Shown: positions 34,901 through 44,833 of the stretch, one piece after another
How positions within the stretch are numbered: the first letter of the stretch is position 1
Layout of the letters: every line of letters begins with the position of its first letter
From: Warburgia ugandensis
Taxonomy: Eukaryota > Streptophyta > Magnoliopsida > Canellales > Canellaceae
NCBI GenBank assembly: GCA_035236585.1
Contig: CP141137.1
Coordinates: 7,952,327 to 8,016,326 of the forward strand
DNA length: 64,000 bases
Direction: 5' to 3'
Program-made: the position numbers and the translations under genes
The notes under the pieces: generated by a model
What the model was told of the DNA's origin: nothing
Seen by the model: only the letters and a program-made list of their open reading frames with translations
Databases searched by the model: none

Positions 34901-37097
34901 CAAAACCAATTTCTATGCATAAAATTTTAAATTTAATTTATTTAGTTTATTACTAATTTAGGATTTAAAATTTGAGGATATTACAGGAAAGGACTCAAAC
35001 AACCTAAAACCTAAGGAACCACTCCTGTGGATGGTTAATAATGCGAAGATCCAGTTATATGCCTGAGCACTTGTGATCCATGATGATTTCAAGTTAGAGC
35101 TTGAGGTTGTTATTGTGCTTAGACCATCTTGTCTTACTTCCCTTTTGTGCTTTCCTTTTGGTGCAGTGCTACTTCTGCTTCTAATGAAGAAATTATCTTT
35201 TGTCTAGTATTTTGCATTTTGATCCCCTTACTGGTATAAAAAACTATTTACTTCACCCTGAGTTGGATGCCAATATTACAGTTTCCATTGTTGAAAGAAC
35301 AAGTGAAAGATGTATCAACTTGATCCTATATAATTTGACTTTTCTATGACTCCTGTTATCCATCTCAGCTTCTTCTTTTTCTGAACTGCAACCTAGATCT
35401 ATCTCTGACTTTTTATGCTGATTTGGTTCCTGTTGCCACCATTGCAGGAAGCACAAAAATATGCCCAGGAAAATGGTCTTTTGTTCATGGAGACATCTGC
35501 AAAGACTGCAACAAATGTGAACGACATATTCTATGAAATTGGTAATATTTTCATCTGGAGATGTCAAATAAGGACTCTTTCCTTCATGCACACCATCATG
35601 TTTAACAGTAAACTATGTGAATATGCAACATCATTCCACATGGGAAATGACATTCCCCCACCCATTTAGTACAATTGCCACACTTGTTATTTTCTGGTAC
35701 TTTTACCTGAGGGCCCTTCTTTTTTGATAATGTGAACTGCTCATCTTGATGGTCTTGCCATAGATGAGCCATGTCCAAAGTTGCATATTTTTAATTATCA
35801 CACCATTGTTTTCTCTTAGCTATTTTTAAAACTAAAATGGACTTAAGTAAAATTGATGGTGCTAGAACCCATTTAGAAAATCAATGCAGGATCATGCAGA
35901 GTCTGTGACTTTTAGAAAATTTTCCATCTACTGTAAGATTAAAATGAGCAGTTTGGATCATTAATGAGGAACCCACTGGTAATTTTAACTTTAAAACCCC
36001 AATTAAGCAGTGTGAATATTTTGCCCTTCCAAATGTGCTTATGCATTTATCTCTTTACAGGGGATACCTTCCTATTCACAATTCATATCACTTAGCCAAC
36101 TATTGCCTCTCAGAAAGGGCAAAATGAAAAAAAAAAAAAAAAAAATTCCAACTATTGCCTGCCCGTTTATATAGGCAATCTTTTTGCTTGGTCACCACTT
36201 TGTTGGGCTATTTTCCAAGAAGCACAACAATTTCATGTTCCAGACCCATCAATCAATGGACCTTTTGTAGCAAGTTGCTCGGAACTATTATGAAATTTGA
36301 GTGATGTTCATGCTGTTTCTAGGTTGCAGCCCATTCAAGTGAGCTCTGTTGATTAAATGTCTCGATCAGGAACTGCTGAAGATTTTGATGGCCTGGTCTG
36401 TCTATCAACTTGGTGCATGGGTTGCCCAGTCTCCCTCCTCCCTGTGTCTGTATACAACTGTTCTTGACCTTCCATTTGATTGATTATAATAACCAAAAAC
36501 TGCACTAGTCTGCCGATCCTTTGGCCCTGCGACAAGCTTCTACCCTTATACCAGCTGCTAGTCCTAAGACCTTTATAATGTGCAATCAAAAGGTTATGAT
36601 TCCGGACTATATTTTGGGCCATGACTAATCTAGTAGTCTGGCAGTGAACAATTTGAATGTGACAAAACGTATTAATGTGTACTAGTTTAGGTTTCAATCT
36701 GCCACCTTCCTGGGATTTCCGGGAACAACAATAAGACGTTTGTAATTTTCTTCAGTGATTAGTCCTGCATATGGCATGCAAATAGTTCTTTGCTTTAGTA
36801 GTTCAAATTGTTATGCCAATAATTCTTCTATTTACTGCAGTTTGCGGATTGAATATTTAGATCCGATTTACATCTACGATGCATTGGGTTTAGAATTCAG
36901 TATTGGAAGAAGACAAGCCGTTCACATGATGGTGCTAATGTGTCCATGTTTCCTTTCTCGTGCAATTTGCTAATTAGATTGTACTTCGTGATGCAGCAAA
37001 GAGACTCCCGAGATCTCAACCGGTTCAGAACCCAGCAGGAATGATTCTTATGGATAGGCCCACGGAAAGAAAAACTAATGCTTCGTGCTGCTCGTAG
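24765..37097 (+). CDS. Rab5-type small GTPase, RABF2 (ARA7/RHA1-like)
   Basis: Seven exons join in frame to a 200-residue protein: 24765-24803, 25618-25695, 25790-25957, 30976-31024, 31275-31348, 35448-35541 and 36997-37097. All introns are GT-AG. The G motifs are complete: P-loop GDVGAGKS (17-24), switch I threonine in ESTIGAAF (T42), DTAGQE (65-70), GNKAD (122-126) and ETSAK (151-155). The C-terminus ends ASCCS, with two cysteines for prenylation, unlike the N-myristoylated ARA6 (RABF1) type. Plant RABF2 proteins control traffic through the late endosome/prevacuolar compartment to the vacuole. Glutamine 69 needed for GTP hydrolysis is present. Introns 3 (5.0 kb) and 5 (4.1 kb) are swollen by a SINE, a LINE, a MULE-like element and a solo LTR. 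No coding damage is seen, so the gene is probably functional. Which RABF2 paralogue it is cannot be decided by eye. Confidence 0.95.
26096..26279 (+). mobile_element. Au SINE copy 9, in Rab5 intron 3
   Basis: It begins near GGGAGGCTTGGCACAATGG, has GAGGTCACGGGTTCAAGGCG and ends GCACCTGGCTGCCCTTTTT. An exact 15-bp duplication, TATGTATGTAGACCT, lies at 26081-26095 and 26280-26294. It is in the same orientation as the gene and about 140 bases after the intron 3 donor. Confidence 0.93.
26399..29024 (+). mobile_element. 5'-truncated RTE LINE in Rab5 intron 3
   Basis: An exact 19-bp duplication, AAATAAAAATTATCAGGGA, lies at 26380-26398 and 29025-29043. The insert starts inside the endonuclease domain (at the point matching about 16095 of the other LINE) and ends with GATGATGATGATG. 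Domain pieces in order are endonuclease remainder ([24 protein letters not shown]; 26418-26837), reverse transcriptase (27439-28041, with [11 protein letters not shown]), an intact FADD catalytic box at 28225-28236, and the [13 protein letters not shown]-terminal part (28346-28993). At least four frame breaks make it inactive. It lies in the same orientation as the Rab gene and must be spliced out with intron 3. Confidence 0.96.
29253..30823. mobile_element. MULE-like element carrying a captured LRR-kinase fragment
   Basis: Long imperfect terminal inverted repeats of roughly 210 bases flank the element (about 29253-29465 and 30612-30823). Shared blocks, comparing the left end with the reverse complement of the right, include AAAGCACCAACTTTTT, TTCAAGAAAAGGCCCA, TTTTTCATATTTGG and TAAGCCATTAA. 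Long inverted ends with unrelated host coding sequence between them are the mark of Pack-MULEs. I could not read a clear 9-bp target duplication; the repeats are about 80 percent alike, so the element is old. No transposase is present. It lies in Rab5 intron 3, just after the LINE. Confidence 0.75.
29600..30450 (-). pseudogene. LRR receptor-kinase 5' fragment inside the MULE-like element
   Basis: On the minus strand, pieces of a leucine-rich-repeat receptor kinase appear in order. A hydrophobic leader comes first ([14 protein letters not shown]). An N-terminal cap follows ([27 protein letters not shown]), then LRR units ([32 protein letters not shown]; 29953-30210) and a post-LRR stretch in another frame ([14 protein letters not shown]). 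Stops and at least one frameshift interrupt it, and no kinase domain is present. It resembles plant inactive receptor kinases of the At5g67200/At1g60630 type. It is antisense to the Rab gene and bounded by the MULE-like inverted repeats. Confidence 0.72.
31349..34412. other. First part of Rab5 intron 5
   Basis: AT-rich intron sequence with a TA/AAAT simple repeat at 31852-31938. The phrase CTAGTCCCATAAGTGTCTG occurs twice (near 33808 and 33885). No gene or transposon with readable ends is seen. Confidence 0.5.
31852..31938. repeat. Compound (TA)n/(AAAT)n microsatellite
   Basis: Two TA runs are separated by six AAAT-type tetranucleotides, inside Rab5 intron 5. Confidence 0.95.
34413..34985 (-). 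mobile_element. Solo LTR (gypsy-type) in Rab5 intron 5
   Basis: On the minus strand it starts TGTAATATCCTCAAATTTTA and ends AAAAACCCAGGGTGTTACG, with the final A changed to G. The 5-bp duplication GGAAA flanks it exactly (34408-34412 and 34986-34990). Start and end match the larger solo LTRs at 41915-44828 and 56729-59737, but at 573 bp it is much shorter, so it is a deleted form or a compact subfamily. A TATA box sits at 34661-34668 on the minus strand. It lies antisense to the Rab gene. Confidence 0.9.
34661..34668 (-). promoter_or_regulatory. TATA box of the intron 5 solo LTR
   Basis: CTATAAAG on the minus strand, about 320 bases inside the LTR. If active it would drive transcription antisense to the Rab gene. 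Confidence 0.5.
35542..36996. other. Rab5 intron 6
   Basis: No insertion with clear borders is seen. A 19-base A run lies at 36127-36145. Confidence 0.6.
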
Positions 37098-38040
37098 GCT
37101 TATATAATTCACCATCTTCATCTTGGCTGACACAGGTGTACAACTTGGTGGCTCTCCTTTTTGAACTCTTCTCGGTGGGAGGTTCCGCTGTTTATTCTTT
37201 CATCCAGCAAAGAATTGTATATTTGTTTGTGTTTCCTTGACTGATCTCCTCGTTTGAATGACACGGTGTAGCTTCCCATTCATGTTTGATTCCCAGCAAC
37301 TTGAGCTGTACCGGCACGAATTGATTTATATATATGAACCTTCCCCTTTTTTTTGCTGGAAATATTCTTTAACCTGTCAATAGTGAAAACTGCAGTGCCT
37401 ATTTCATCTGCATGTTCCAATGTTTGCTTCTTGCTTGTCAAAACCTATTTAAGTGAAGCATTGTGAATTAATTTTACGAGAAGTCTGACTTTCAACTTAT
37501 AAAATGAAACATTCTGAAGTAATCAGATGAACGGCTTGGATCACTGAAAAATATAAGCAGTGGGCTCCCTTACATTTTTCTTTTTATTCAATGGAAAGCC
37601 ATCGAAAGCTTTTTATGGTAGAAATTTCAGAGAGAGATGAGTAATTATACGATACAACTGGTTTGTGTATCACAGTTGTGGTTATCTTATAAGCGTTCAT
37701 CATTGGATCTACATTTTCAGTTTTTTTTTTTTCCTTTTTAAAATAATCCAAGATGTTCACTGATTAACATGGGGGATTTGTTTGAGAAAGGAACCTTTGC
37801 CTATTTTATAGGCCTGGGCACATTGAATTGTGTTTTCGATCTAGAAAGAAAGAGGAACAGACTGTACTTATTTCGCTGATTTATCAATCTGACAAAGCAA
37901 TCATTCTCTTGCTCGAACTATAAATTATTCTCTTCTTAAATAATGTTACTGAAACTGGTAGATGAACAGAACATCTAGCAGAAGTTTTGCCAAGTCCAGA
38001 CCGATCAGAGATGATAAATTTCAATATCTTCTAGGAAATG
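37098..38040. other. Rab5 3' region and spacer
   Basis: This should contain the Rab gene 3' untranslated region. No poly(A) signal could be pinned down. The motif GATGAACGGCTTGGATC near 37527 recurs elsewhere in the window. Confidence 0.5.
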
Positions 38041-39292
38041 TGTGAGAGCAATTTACTCGTGGCCGTGTTTATCTGCAACAAGGACTGAACATTCTACTTG
38101 TCTTTGAGTAACTTAAATCAAGATATTTAGTGAAAAAATCTGCAGCTTAATCTTCTGTGGGAATGAATTGCCCACAAGAAACTAGTTCCAGACAAAATTT
38201 AAGTCTACCTCTGTGTGCTTTGTTCGAGCATGCAATAAGGGGTTTGCAGTAAGTGGCTCCAAGGTTGTTACCCCAAAGTAAAGGAGCAGCTTGAGTTTTG
38301 GTTCTTAATCCTCAGAAAATATGAAAGATCACCGAGGTCCTTGACTATAAAATGAGATTGTAATTTGCAAAGACTAGCTTCTAAAGCCTTAGGATCGTTT
38401 CTTGTGAGACTAATGCCATCTACATAAATAAGAAGATAGCCAATAATCCCCTCCTGTTGTGGATGAGCAATGACAATACAAAAACCTTGGAAGCCGAATT
38501 TTGCTAATTGTGAACTAACCTTGGAAATGCTGTTGGACTGCTCAAGGCCATGGAGTAACTCTCTGAGAAGGCATATGTGTTGGCTTGGATGAATCAACAA
38601 AACCAAGAGGCTGAGTCATGCAGACAACCTCGAGGAAAGCATTTGAAACATCTAATTGTTTAATCTTCTAATTGTTAGCTACGACAACAGATGGAATGGT
38701 TTGATTGGTGAACGGCTTCATAACCGGGCTGGATGTCTCCTTATAATTTGATTTAGCCTTCTATTAGTAACTCGTGCCCTGTATTTTTTTGATCAAGCTA
38801 TCTGGATGCTATTTGATGTGAAATATCCACTTAGAACCCACACCATTTAGGCTATTTGAATGAATGAGCCTGATGAGTGCATTAATTTCTCCAATGATCG
38901 CAGCCTTTCATTTTGGATACAAGTTTGCATGGTTGTAACATGTAAGATTCCACTTCATCCAGCATCTTGTTTACTTCAGGTTTAGAAATTGAGCATTAGA
39001 GAGGCTTGGTAAGCAAGATTTGCATGTGCCCATTTTGCTCGATCATGTGGCATAATTGCATTGGGTGAGTTCATAAAGGTGCTTGATACTGAGGTGGATC
39101 TTCAAAAGTGGGACCTGTATCCTGCATCAATCCAACAATAACAGTGAAACTTGAACTGGTGGGGTCAGTTGTAACTAAAGGAATGTCTCCAACAATTAGT
39201 TCATTGTTATTGGACGGGGAAATTGAGAGTGACAGAGAGGAGAGAATGACTTGAATTGTCAACTAATGAGGATAAGTTAAACAGTTTTGATT

Positions 39293-39294
<2 letters not shown>

Positions 39295-39364
<70 letters not shown>
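39295..39364. repeat. (GA)n microsatellite
   Basis: About 34 GA dinucleotides inside decayed copia element B. Confidence 0.98.
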
Positions 39365-39366
<2 letters not shown>

Positions 39367-41454
39367 ACAGAACTAGTAGGTGAGATGGTTGAGGATCTCT
39401 CAGCCTAGGAGATTTTATAGCAACTTTTGAGAAGAATTGCACAGATGAGTGGAAGACAAAATTAGAGTGAGAAAATCAGGAGGATAAAATTTGGAAGCAG
39501 AATGGGAAGGATTCTACCATGAAGTTGAGCCACATCCGTAGGATGATGAATGGTAGAAACTGCATGTCCCGGAGCAGAAATATACACTAATGTTGGGGTC
39601 CTAAGACCTTTTCTAAGGAAAAATGGAAGTTATCAAGCCACACATGACAGTCAATATAGATGCATCTAGTAGGTAGATGTAAGCACCTGTAGCCAGAGCG
39701 AGGGGGAATATAACCTAAAATCAAATCTATGTTGATTAAAGGGGCGTACAAAGGGATACACCACCCAACCAAAAACTTTGAAGAAAATTGTAATCCGGTT
39801 ATCTATTGAATAGCTATTCAAACGGGATCTTCCCTCTGATGATAGAAGATGGGATGCTATCGATAAGATAATTTGCATTTTCACATGCAAACTGCCAAAA
39901 CCAATGAGGAACATTAGCATGAGCATTTGAGATAACAAGTTTTGACATGATGTCGAATTTTTCGTTCAACTGCCCCATTTTGTTTTTGTGTATGAGAGTA
40001 GGCTAAGCGATGCTGAATACCACATAAAGTTAGATGTTTGTAAATTTTGCAATACTCTTCTCCTTAATCAGATTGATGAGTTTTGATCTTTTTATTAAAT
40101 CGTCTCTCAACTAAGGTCAACGTTAAATAAAAAACATTGCAAGGATCTGAATGTATCAAAGGATAGCTATAATGAATAGTCATCAATAAAAATGATCATC
40201 AATTTGCAACCACCATTGAAGCTACATGACTTGAACCCTAAATATTAGAGAAATCAAGCTCTAAATCAGACTCTCAATGGAAGAATGATGGATTTCCCAC
40301 CTTGACAAGCATAACAATTAAATAAAGTGAATTTGACTAAACTTATTTGAGAACATGTGGCAACATATTTTGGCAAATAACTTGCATTTAGGCTTGTCTA
40401 TGAACATGACCGAATTGATTATGCCATTGTGCTATTGAAAATTGTTCATGAAGAAAGGTAAAATCATTGGCTTGTTTTGAAGAAACACTAGCAAGTTTGA
40501 AATCATAGAGTCCATTCTCATTTGATCTATACAAATGAGGTATACTGGTGACATGATCATTCACAACAAAATTGTTGAATGAAATTTAAAATAACAATTA
40601 TTATATGTAGCAAATTGCTATATAGATAATAATTATTTTGAATTTCATGGAACATACAAAATATTAGAGAGATAAATGTTATAAATTATTAGAAGTTAAA
40701 GTAGATGAACCGGTGTTTTTAACAAATAGACTTGAGCAATTGCTAATTCTTAATTGATCCAGACCTTTGTATCCATTAGAAAGATGAAGATTAGCCAGAT
40801 CGCTAGTAATATGCTACATAGCACTAGTATCTAGACATAATTTGTCTAAATCAGTTGCATTGGATGAGTGGAAGTGAAATAATTGGCTTGAGCACCAGAT
40901 AGGCATTGAAGGTCAAAACAACAATCATAAGTATGCTTACCATGGTTCCAGAAATTGTAATGATATTTATTCCCCAAAAGAAGTTCATGTGAGGTCATTG
41001 GATGACCTATAACATCTTTGAAAGAGAGGCAATAATCTAACTAAGAAGGGTATGATCTACTTCCTCCCATATTAGATACACTAGGCTGAAATCTCAGTTA
41101 ATGTTAGATCTATAATTGTATTTAGAAGCTCAATAACAAAGTTATTGTTGGTGAAAATATAGAAAGTTGTGTATGAAATAAATTTTTCATGAATCCTAGC
41201 TTAGAAGCACAATTATAGTGGGTTCTTGAAGACAATTGAAGCCTCCCAACAAGTGCAAGGATATGGCAGCTCTATCTTCGAATTCAATCAAGCTATACTC
41301 ATCCAAATTCAATCAAGCTAACAAATCACATTAACTCCTCAAAGATATAGAGTATTAGAAACTCAATTCACTTCAGATACAAAATCAAAATGGATGAGGA
41401 ATCTAAGTTTGAAGTGAAAATTGAGAATAAAAAGAATTACACAAGTTTATAACC

Positions 41455-41625
41455 TTGAGCAAGAGTGATGCTAAAAGAGGTAAATTGTAGAATTAGAGAT
41501 CATGACAAGTAGAGGAAATCTTGAAGAGTGATGCCAAAATGGGCAAACTCTAAGAGAGAATAATTGAGTGATGCGTAAAACTGAACTCTAAATAGATCAA
41601 AAGAGAAAATAATGAAGTGATGCAC
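41455..41625 (-). repeat. Spaced GCATCACTC repeats in copia B LTR region
   Basis: On the minus strand GCATCACT recurs four times at 40-65 base spacing, each followed by a TC-rich run. The region lies downstream of the presumed LTR TATA box, so it would be in the transcribed leader. Confidence 0.55.
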
Positions 41626-41688
41626 TAACTGGCAAATCTTGGAAGAGAGGAAGGATTTGGTACAAGGAGGAATGGCTTGGGTGTCCCC

Positions 41689-41700
41689 TTATATATAATG
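41689..41700 (-). promoter_or_regulatory. TATA box of copia B LTR
   Basis: CATTATATATAA on the minus strand, about 175 bases inside the presumed LTR start. A perfect 18-bp inverted repeat (41706-41750) lies immediately upstream. Confidence 0.5.
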
Positions 41701-41705
41701 GGGTG

Positions 41706-41750
41706 CTTGGGTACCAAGCATTGCTTAGTTCCCAATGCTTGGTACCCAAG
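41706..41750. repeat. Perfect 18-bp inverted repeat (hairpin)
   Basis: CTTGGGTACCAAGCATTG at 41706-41723 and its exact complement at 41733-41750, with a 9-base loop. It lies directly upstream of the copia B TATA box. Confidence 0.95.
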
Positions 41751-42318
41751 GTAGGTAAGAAATTGCACTAAGCGAGTTCCTATAGGCGCTATATACTTCC
41801 CTATTTTGGCAAATCTCTAGTAGGCTCCTATGGGCTAGATGGGTTTAGACATCATGGGCCATCTCTACAGTAACAAGCTAGATATTCTGGATCTCATCCA
41901 ATGGACTAACCAAGTATAATGACCCTAATTTTTAAGTCCAAAGATAAATATTTAAACTTTAGAAGTGAGATTTTATAGAGATCAAATTTAATAGAGATAT
42001 CTTATAATTAGATTCTACTCGAAAAATGGAATCGAACAATATAAAGAACGCTGAAAATGGAGATCAGATGACAAAGTTATGGGTGTTTGAAAATTGAAGG
42101 GCATTTTTATAATTTTGTAAACATTAAGGAAAAACCAGAAAATGCACGGGGTCATTTTGATAACGACACCCCCTTTTGTCATCACTGCGTCATCACGTCT
42201 ATGCCGATGAACTGTCAAGCTCTGCCCCCTTCTTCGGTCATCCTTTGCCCAAGAGAAAAGATGGCACCACCACAAGGACGGTGCCGCAGCGGAGACAGAG
42301 CACCACCGCCATCACCAG

Positions 42319-42326
42319 CTATAAAA
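42319..42326 (+). promoter_or_regulatory. TATA box of the 2.9-kb solo LTR
   Basis: CTATAAAA followed by ACCC and a long TC-rich tract (42330-42400). Confidence 0.6.
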
Positions 42327-43916
42327 ACCCATCTTCTTCCCCTTTCTTCCATTGTTTTTCTTCTTCTCTCCATCTACCACCACTTTCTCTATTTTTTTTT
42401 TGTGACAATGAACACGGTTAGTGTCTAAATCTCAAAAATAGCCACCCAAATGGCTACGGATCAAACATTAAACATCACCATTGGATTCCTTGTGAAGAGA
42501 GAATCAAAAGCCCTCTAAAATATTCTGAATCAGAGTTAGTTTCGCCATTGATTGGGCTGAAATTTCAAATTCTAGCAACATTGCATTTTTCGGCAAACCT
42601 TCGACATGAAATTCTTGTTTTCCTGCATCAAATGAATGCGGAATGACTCCAAACTTGACAGGAGTGAAGGTAAGAGCCTGATTTACAAACACTTTTAATT
42701 AGGGGTTAAAAAGACTTCAAAATTATCACCTACGACAACTGTGATGGTCATCTTCTCTGGCGACAGCAAGTTGCACCAGTGACCTAATTTTTTTTTTGCG
42801 TCCTAGATTCAGAATTTGAATCTAGACTGTTAAACAGACCTGAGATATAAAATTTGAGATTTTGGGAGCTATATAACTCCTATTAATAATCCGAAAAGTT
42901 AGTTGTGTTCGTCTTAACAACACGGACCTAAATATGCAATAAAATTTAGGATCAAAGAACTATTTAATATGAACATGGCCTAAAAACCATAAAAATCTCA
43001 TAAACCTGCAAGATCAATGATGATCAGATCTCATAAATTGATCCGTTGAATGCATTAGAAGATCAATATTCCATAATCAACTGTAAACTACATACATCAA
43101 CCTTTGAATTGTAAATCTAACCATTTAAATTAAGTCTGAACCTGATCTAAGCATAGGATAGGCTATTTGACCATTCAATTACAAGATATTGATGACATAA
43201 AAGTTATTAAAGGCAATCTAACTATTAAACATTGGATCTATAAGTAAGATCTAGCCTGAAAATGCACTAACCAATGATCTATAACCTAAAGACTAGATCT
43301 AACTGTTAATCTGTAAATATAATTGACGATCTATAGAGAATGGAAAATAATACTTGATTCTTGTTATCAAATAATATCCAGGACTTCACAAAGGTGATTA
43401 AGGATTTGATTGAAGAAAAATGCGATTCAAGTGATATCGAGGTAGGTAGTCTGATACTTAGGGGACAAAGCCACTTCGCAACCTTGACTGTAATAAGGAG
43501 CTTATAGATAAACAAATTGTACGCTCTGGCCCGACTAAAATCTAAGGATAAGCTGACTAGAGGTAGTTTGATGCTACTAAGTTTTCATTTGAGCCTAAAT
43601 TATTTCTGTAGGTAGTCTGATGCTACTAAGTTTTCAACTACATTCCAAATCTAAATGATATCCTTGAATATATTTTCGTGTTTAGTATGCGTTTGGAAAT
43701 GATGTTGAGATATGATATTTTCATGTTAACTATTCTCGTGGTTCACGATCTTGATTTAAAATGTGATTTCTTATATATTTCATGAACAAGTTTTATATAT
43801 GCATTACTCAAATATTTTTAAAACTAGTTGTATAAATTGTATGATTTATTATTATTGATAATTAGATTATATGTATATATCTTTTTTGGGCTAATGAACT
43901 TGGTGGGCACTATGCT

Positions 43917-44190
43917 AAGTGGGTAGATCGCCGATTGAGGCAACTTGCGGAGAGAACAAAACCTTGAGTTTCGAGTGGGTAGATCACCGATTGAAGCAAC
44001 CTATGGAGTAAACAAAACCTTGAGTTTCAAGCGAGTAGATGATCGATTGAGGCAACCTGTTGAGTAAATAAAACCTTGAATTCCAAGTGGGTAGATCGCC
44101 GATTGAGTCAACCTGCTTAGGGAGCAAAACCTTGAGTTCTGAGTGGGTAAATCGTTGATTGAGGTAACTTGCAGAGGGAACCTATGTGTA
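43917..44190. repeat. 56-bp tandem repeat, about five units
   Basis: Units share GTGGGTAGATCGCCGATTGA, then CAACCTG and ACAAAACCTTGAGTTTC. Four full units and a partial fifth are seen, at roughly 80-85 percent identity to one another, within the solo LTR. Confidence 0.9.
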
Positions 44191-44833
44191 TGATATTTGT
44201 AGTTGGATTGATATTCTATCATTCTATTTTGATCGTTTACTATTTTAAGATTTTTTGTAATGTTAATATTATTGTCTGATGAATTTCAATAAAAGATTCC
44301 ATGGTTAAAAATGTGTAAAAGAACTTATACTTTATGCATAAATATGCATGTTTACACAAAAAGGAATTGCATGATCTTTACATGGAAAGCCTCTCTTGAA
44401 ATTATGCATGTAACATAACATGTTTTCAAAATAGTAGTATCAGATCACCTACTGAGTATGGGGAATACTCAACCCAAATATATTATTTTACAGATTAACT
44501 CCAACAGGATTAAAAGAAGCATCAGAAAATGTTAGTGCCATGTTCAAGTGAACGAAGATAAAGACAAATATGAATGTAAGTATATGACCTATCCTTTGGA
44601 CATGCATATGTAATTATTACTGTTGGGTGTGAGCTGTGATTGGATAGATCCGGGATGCATATATGTTCGTCTTAATTTTAAAAATTACTTTGTTTGTTTT
44701 GAAAGCAAATGAAACACGGGGTTTTCAAAATGGATTTAAAAGAAAAGTTTCTTTCGATGCATTGCCTGACTCTGCATTAGGAATTAGTTCTACATATAAA
44801 AATGCATGTGAAAACCCAGGTCGTCACACCAAG

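Larger units (their letters stand above)
38040..41875 (-). mobile_element. Decayed Ty1/copia retrotransposon B
   Basis: On the minus strand, pieces appear in copia order. A protease-region segment (SDLANLHLSNGYKGLDQ-like, near 40720-40840) leads. The integrase core (NKMGQLNEKFDIMSK, WFWQFACENANYL; 39870-39990) and its distal part (KVFGWVVYPFVRPFNQHRFD; 39666-39780) follow. Reverse transcriptase closes the order (LDVSNAFLEV, TQPLGF, LLIYVDGISLTRND, VKDLGDLSYFL; 38268-38700). The catalytic YVDD is YVDG, and frames are broken by many stops. A 5' LTR probably starts at 41875 (TGTTACTGTAGAGATGGCC) with a TATA box at 41689-41700. No 3' LTR was recognised. It is much more decayed than copia element A. 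Confidence 0.82.
41915..44828 (+). mobile_element. Solo LTR (gypsy-type), 2.9 kb
   Basis: It starts TATAATGACCCTAATTTTTA (first bases probably once TGTAATG) and ends CCCAGGTCGTCACA. The 5-bp duplication CCAAG is exact on both sides (41910-41914 and 44829-44833). A TATA box with a pyrimidine-rich leader follows at 42319-42326, as in an LTR promoter. A 56-bp tandem repeat sits at 43917-44190. No internal retrotransposon domain is present between the ends, so this is a solo LTR left by recombination. Length and ends suggest a Tekay/Del-like lineage; that assignment is inferred. Confidence 0.9.

Noticed and set aside
42087-42428. 113-codon plus-strand frame
   Set aside because: It spans the promoter and leader of a solo LTR and has no recognisable domain.
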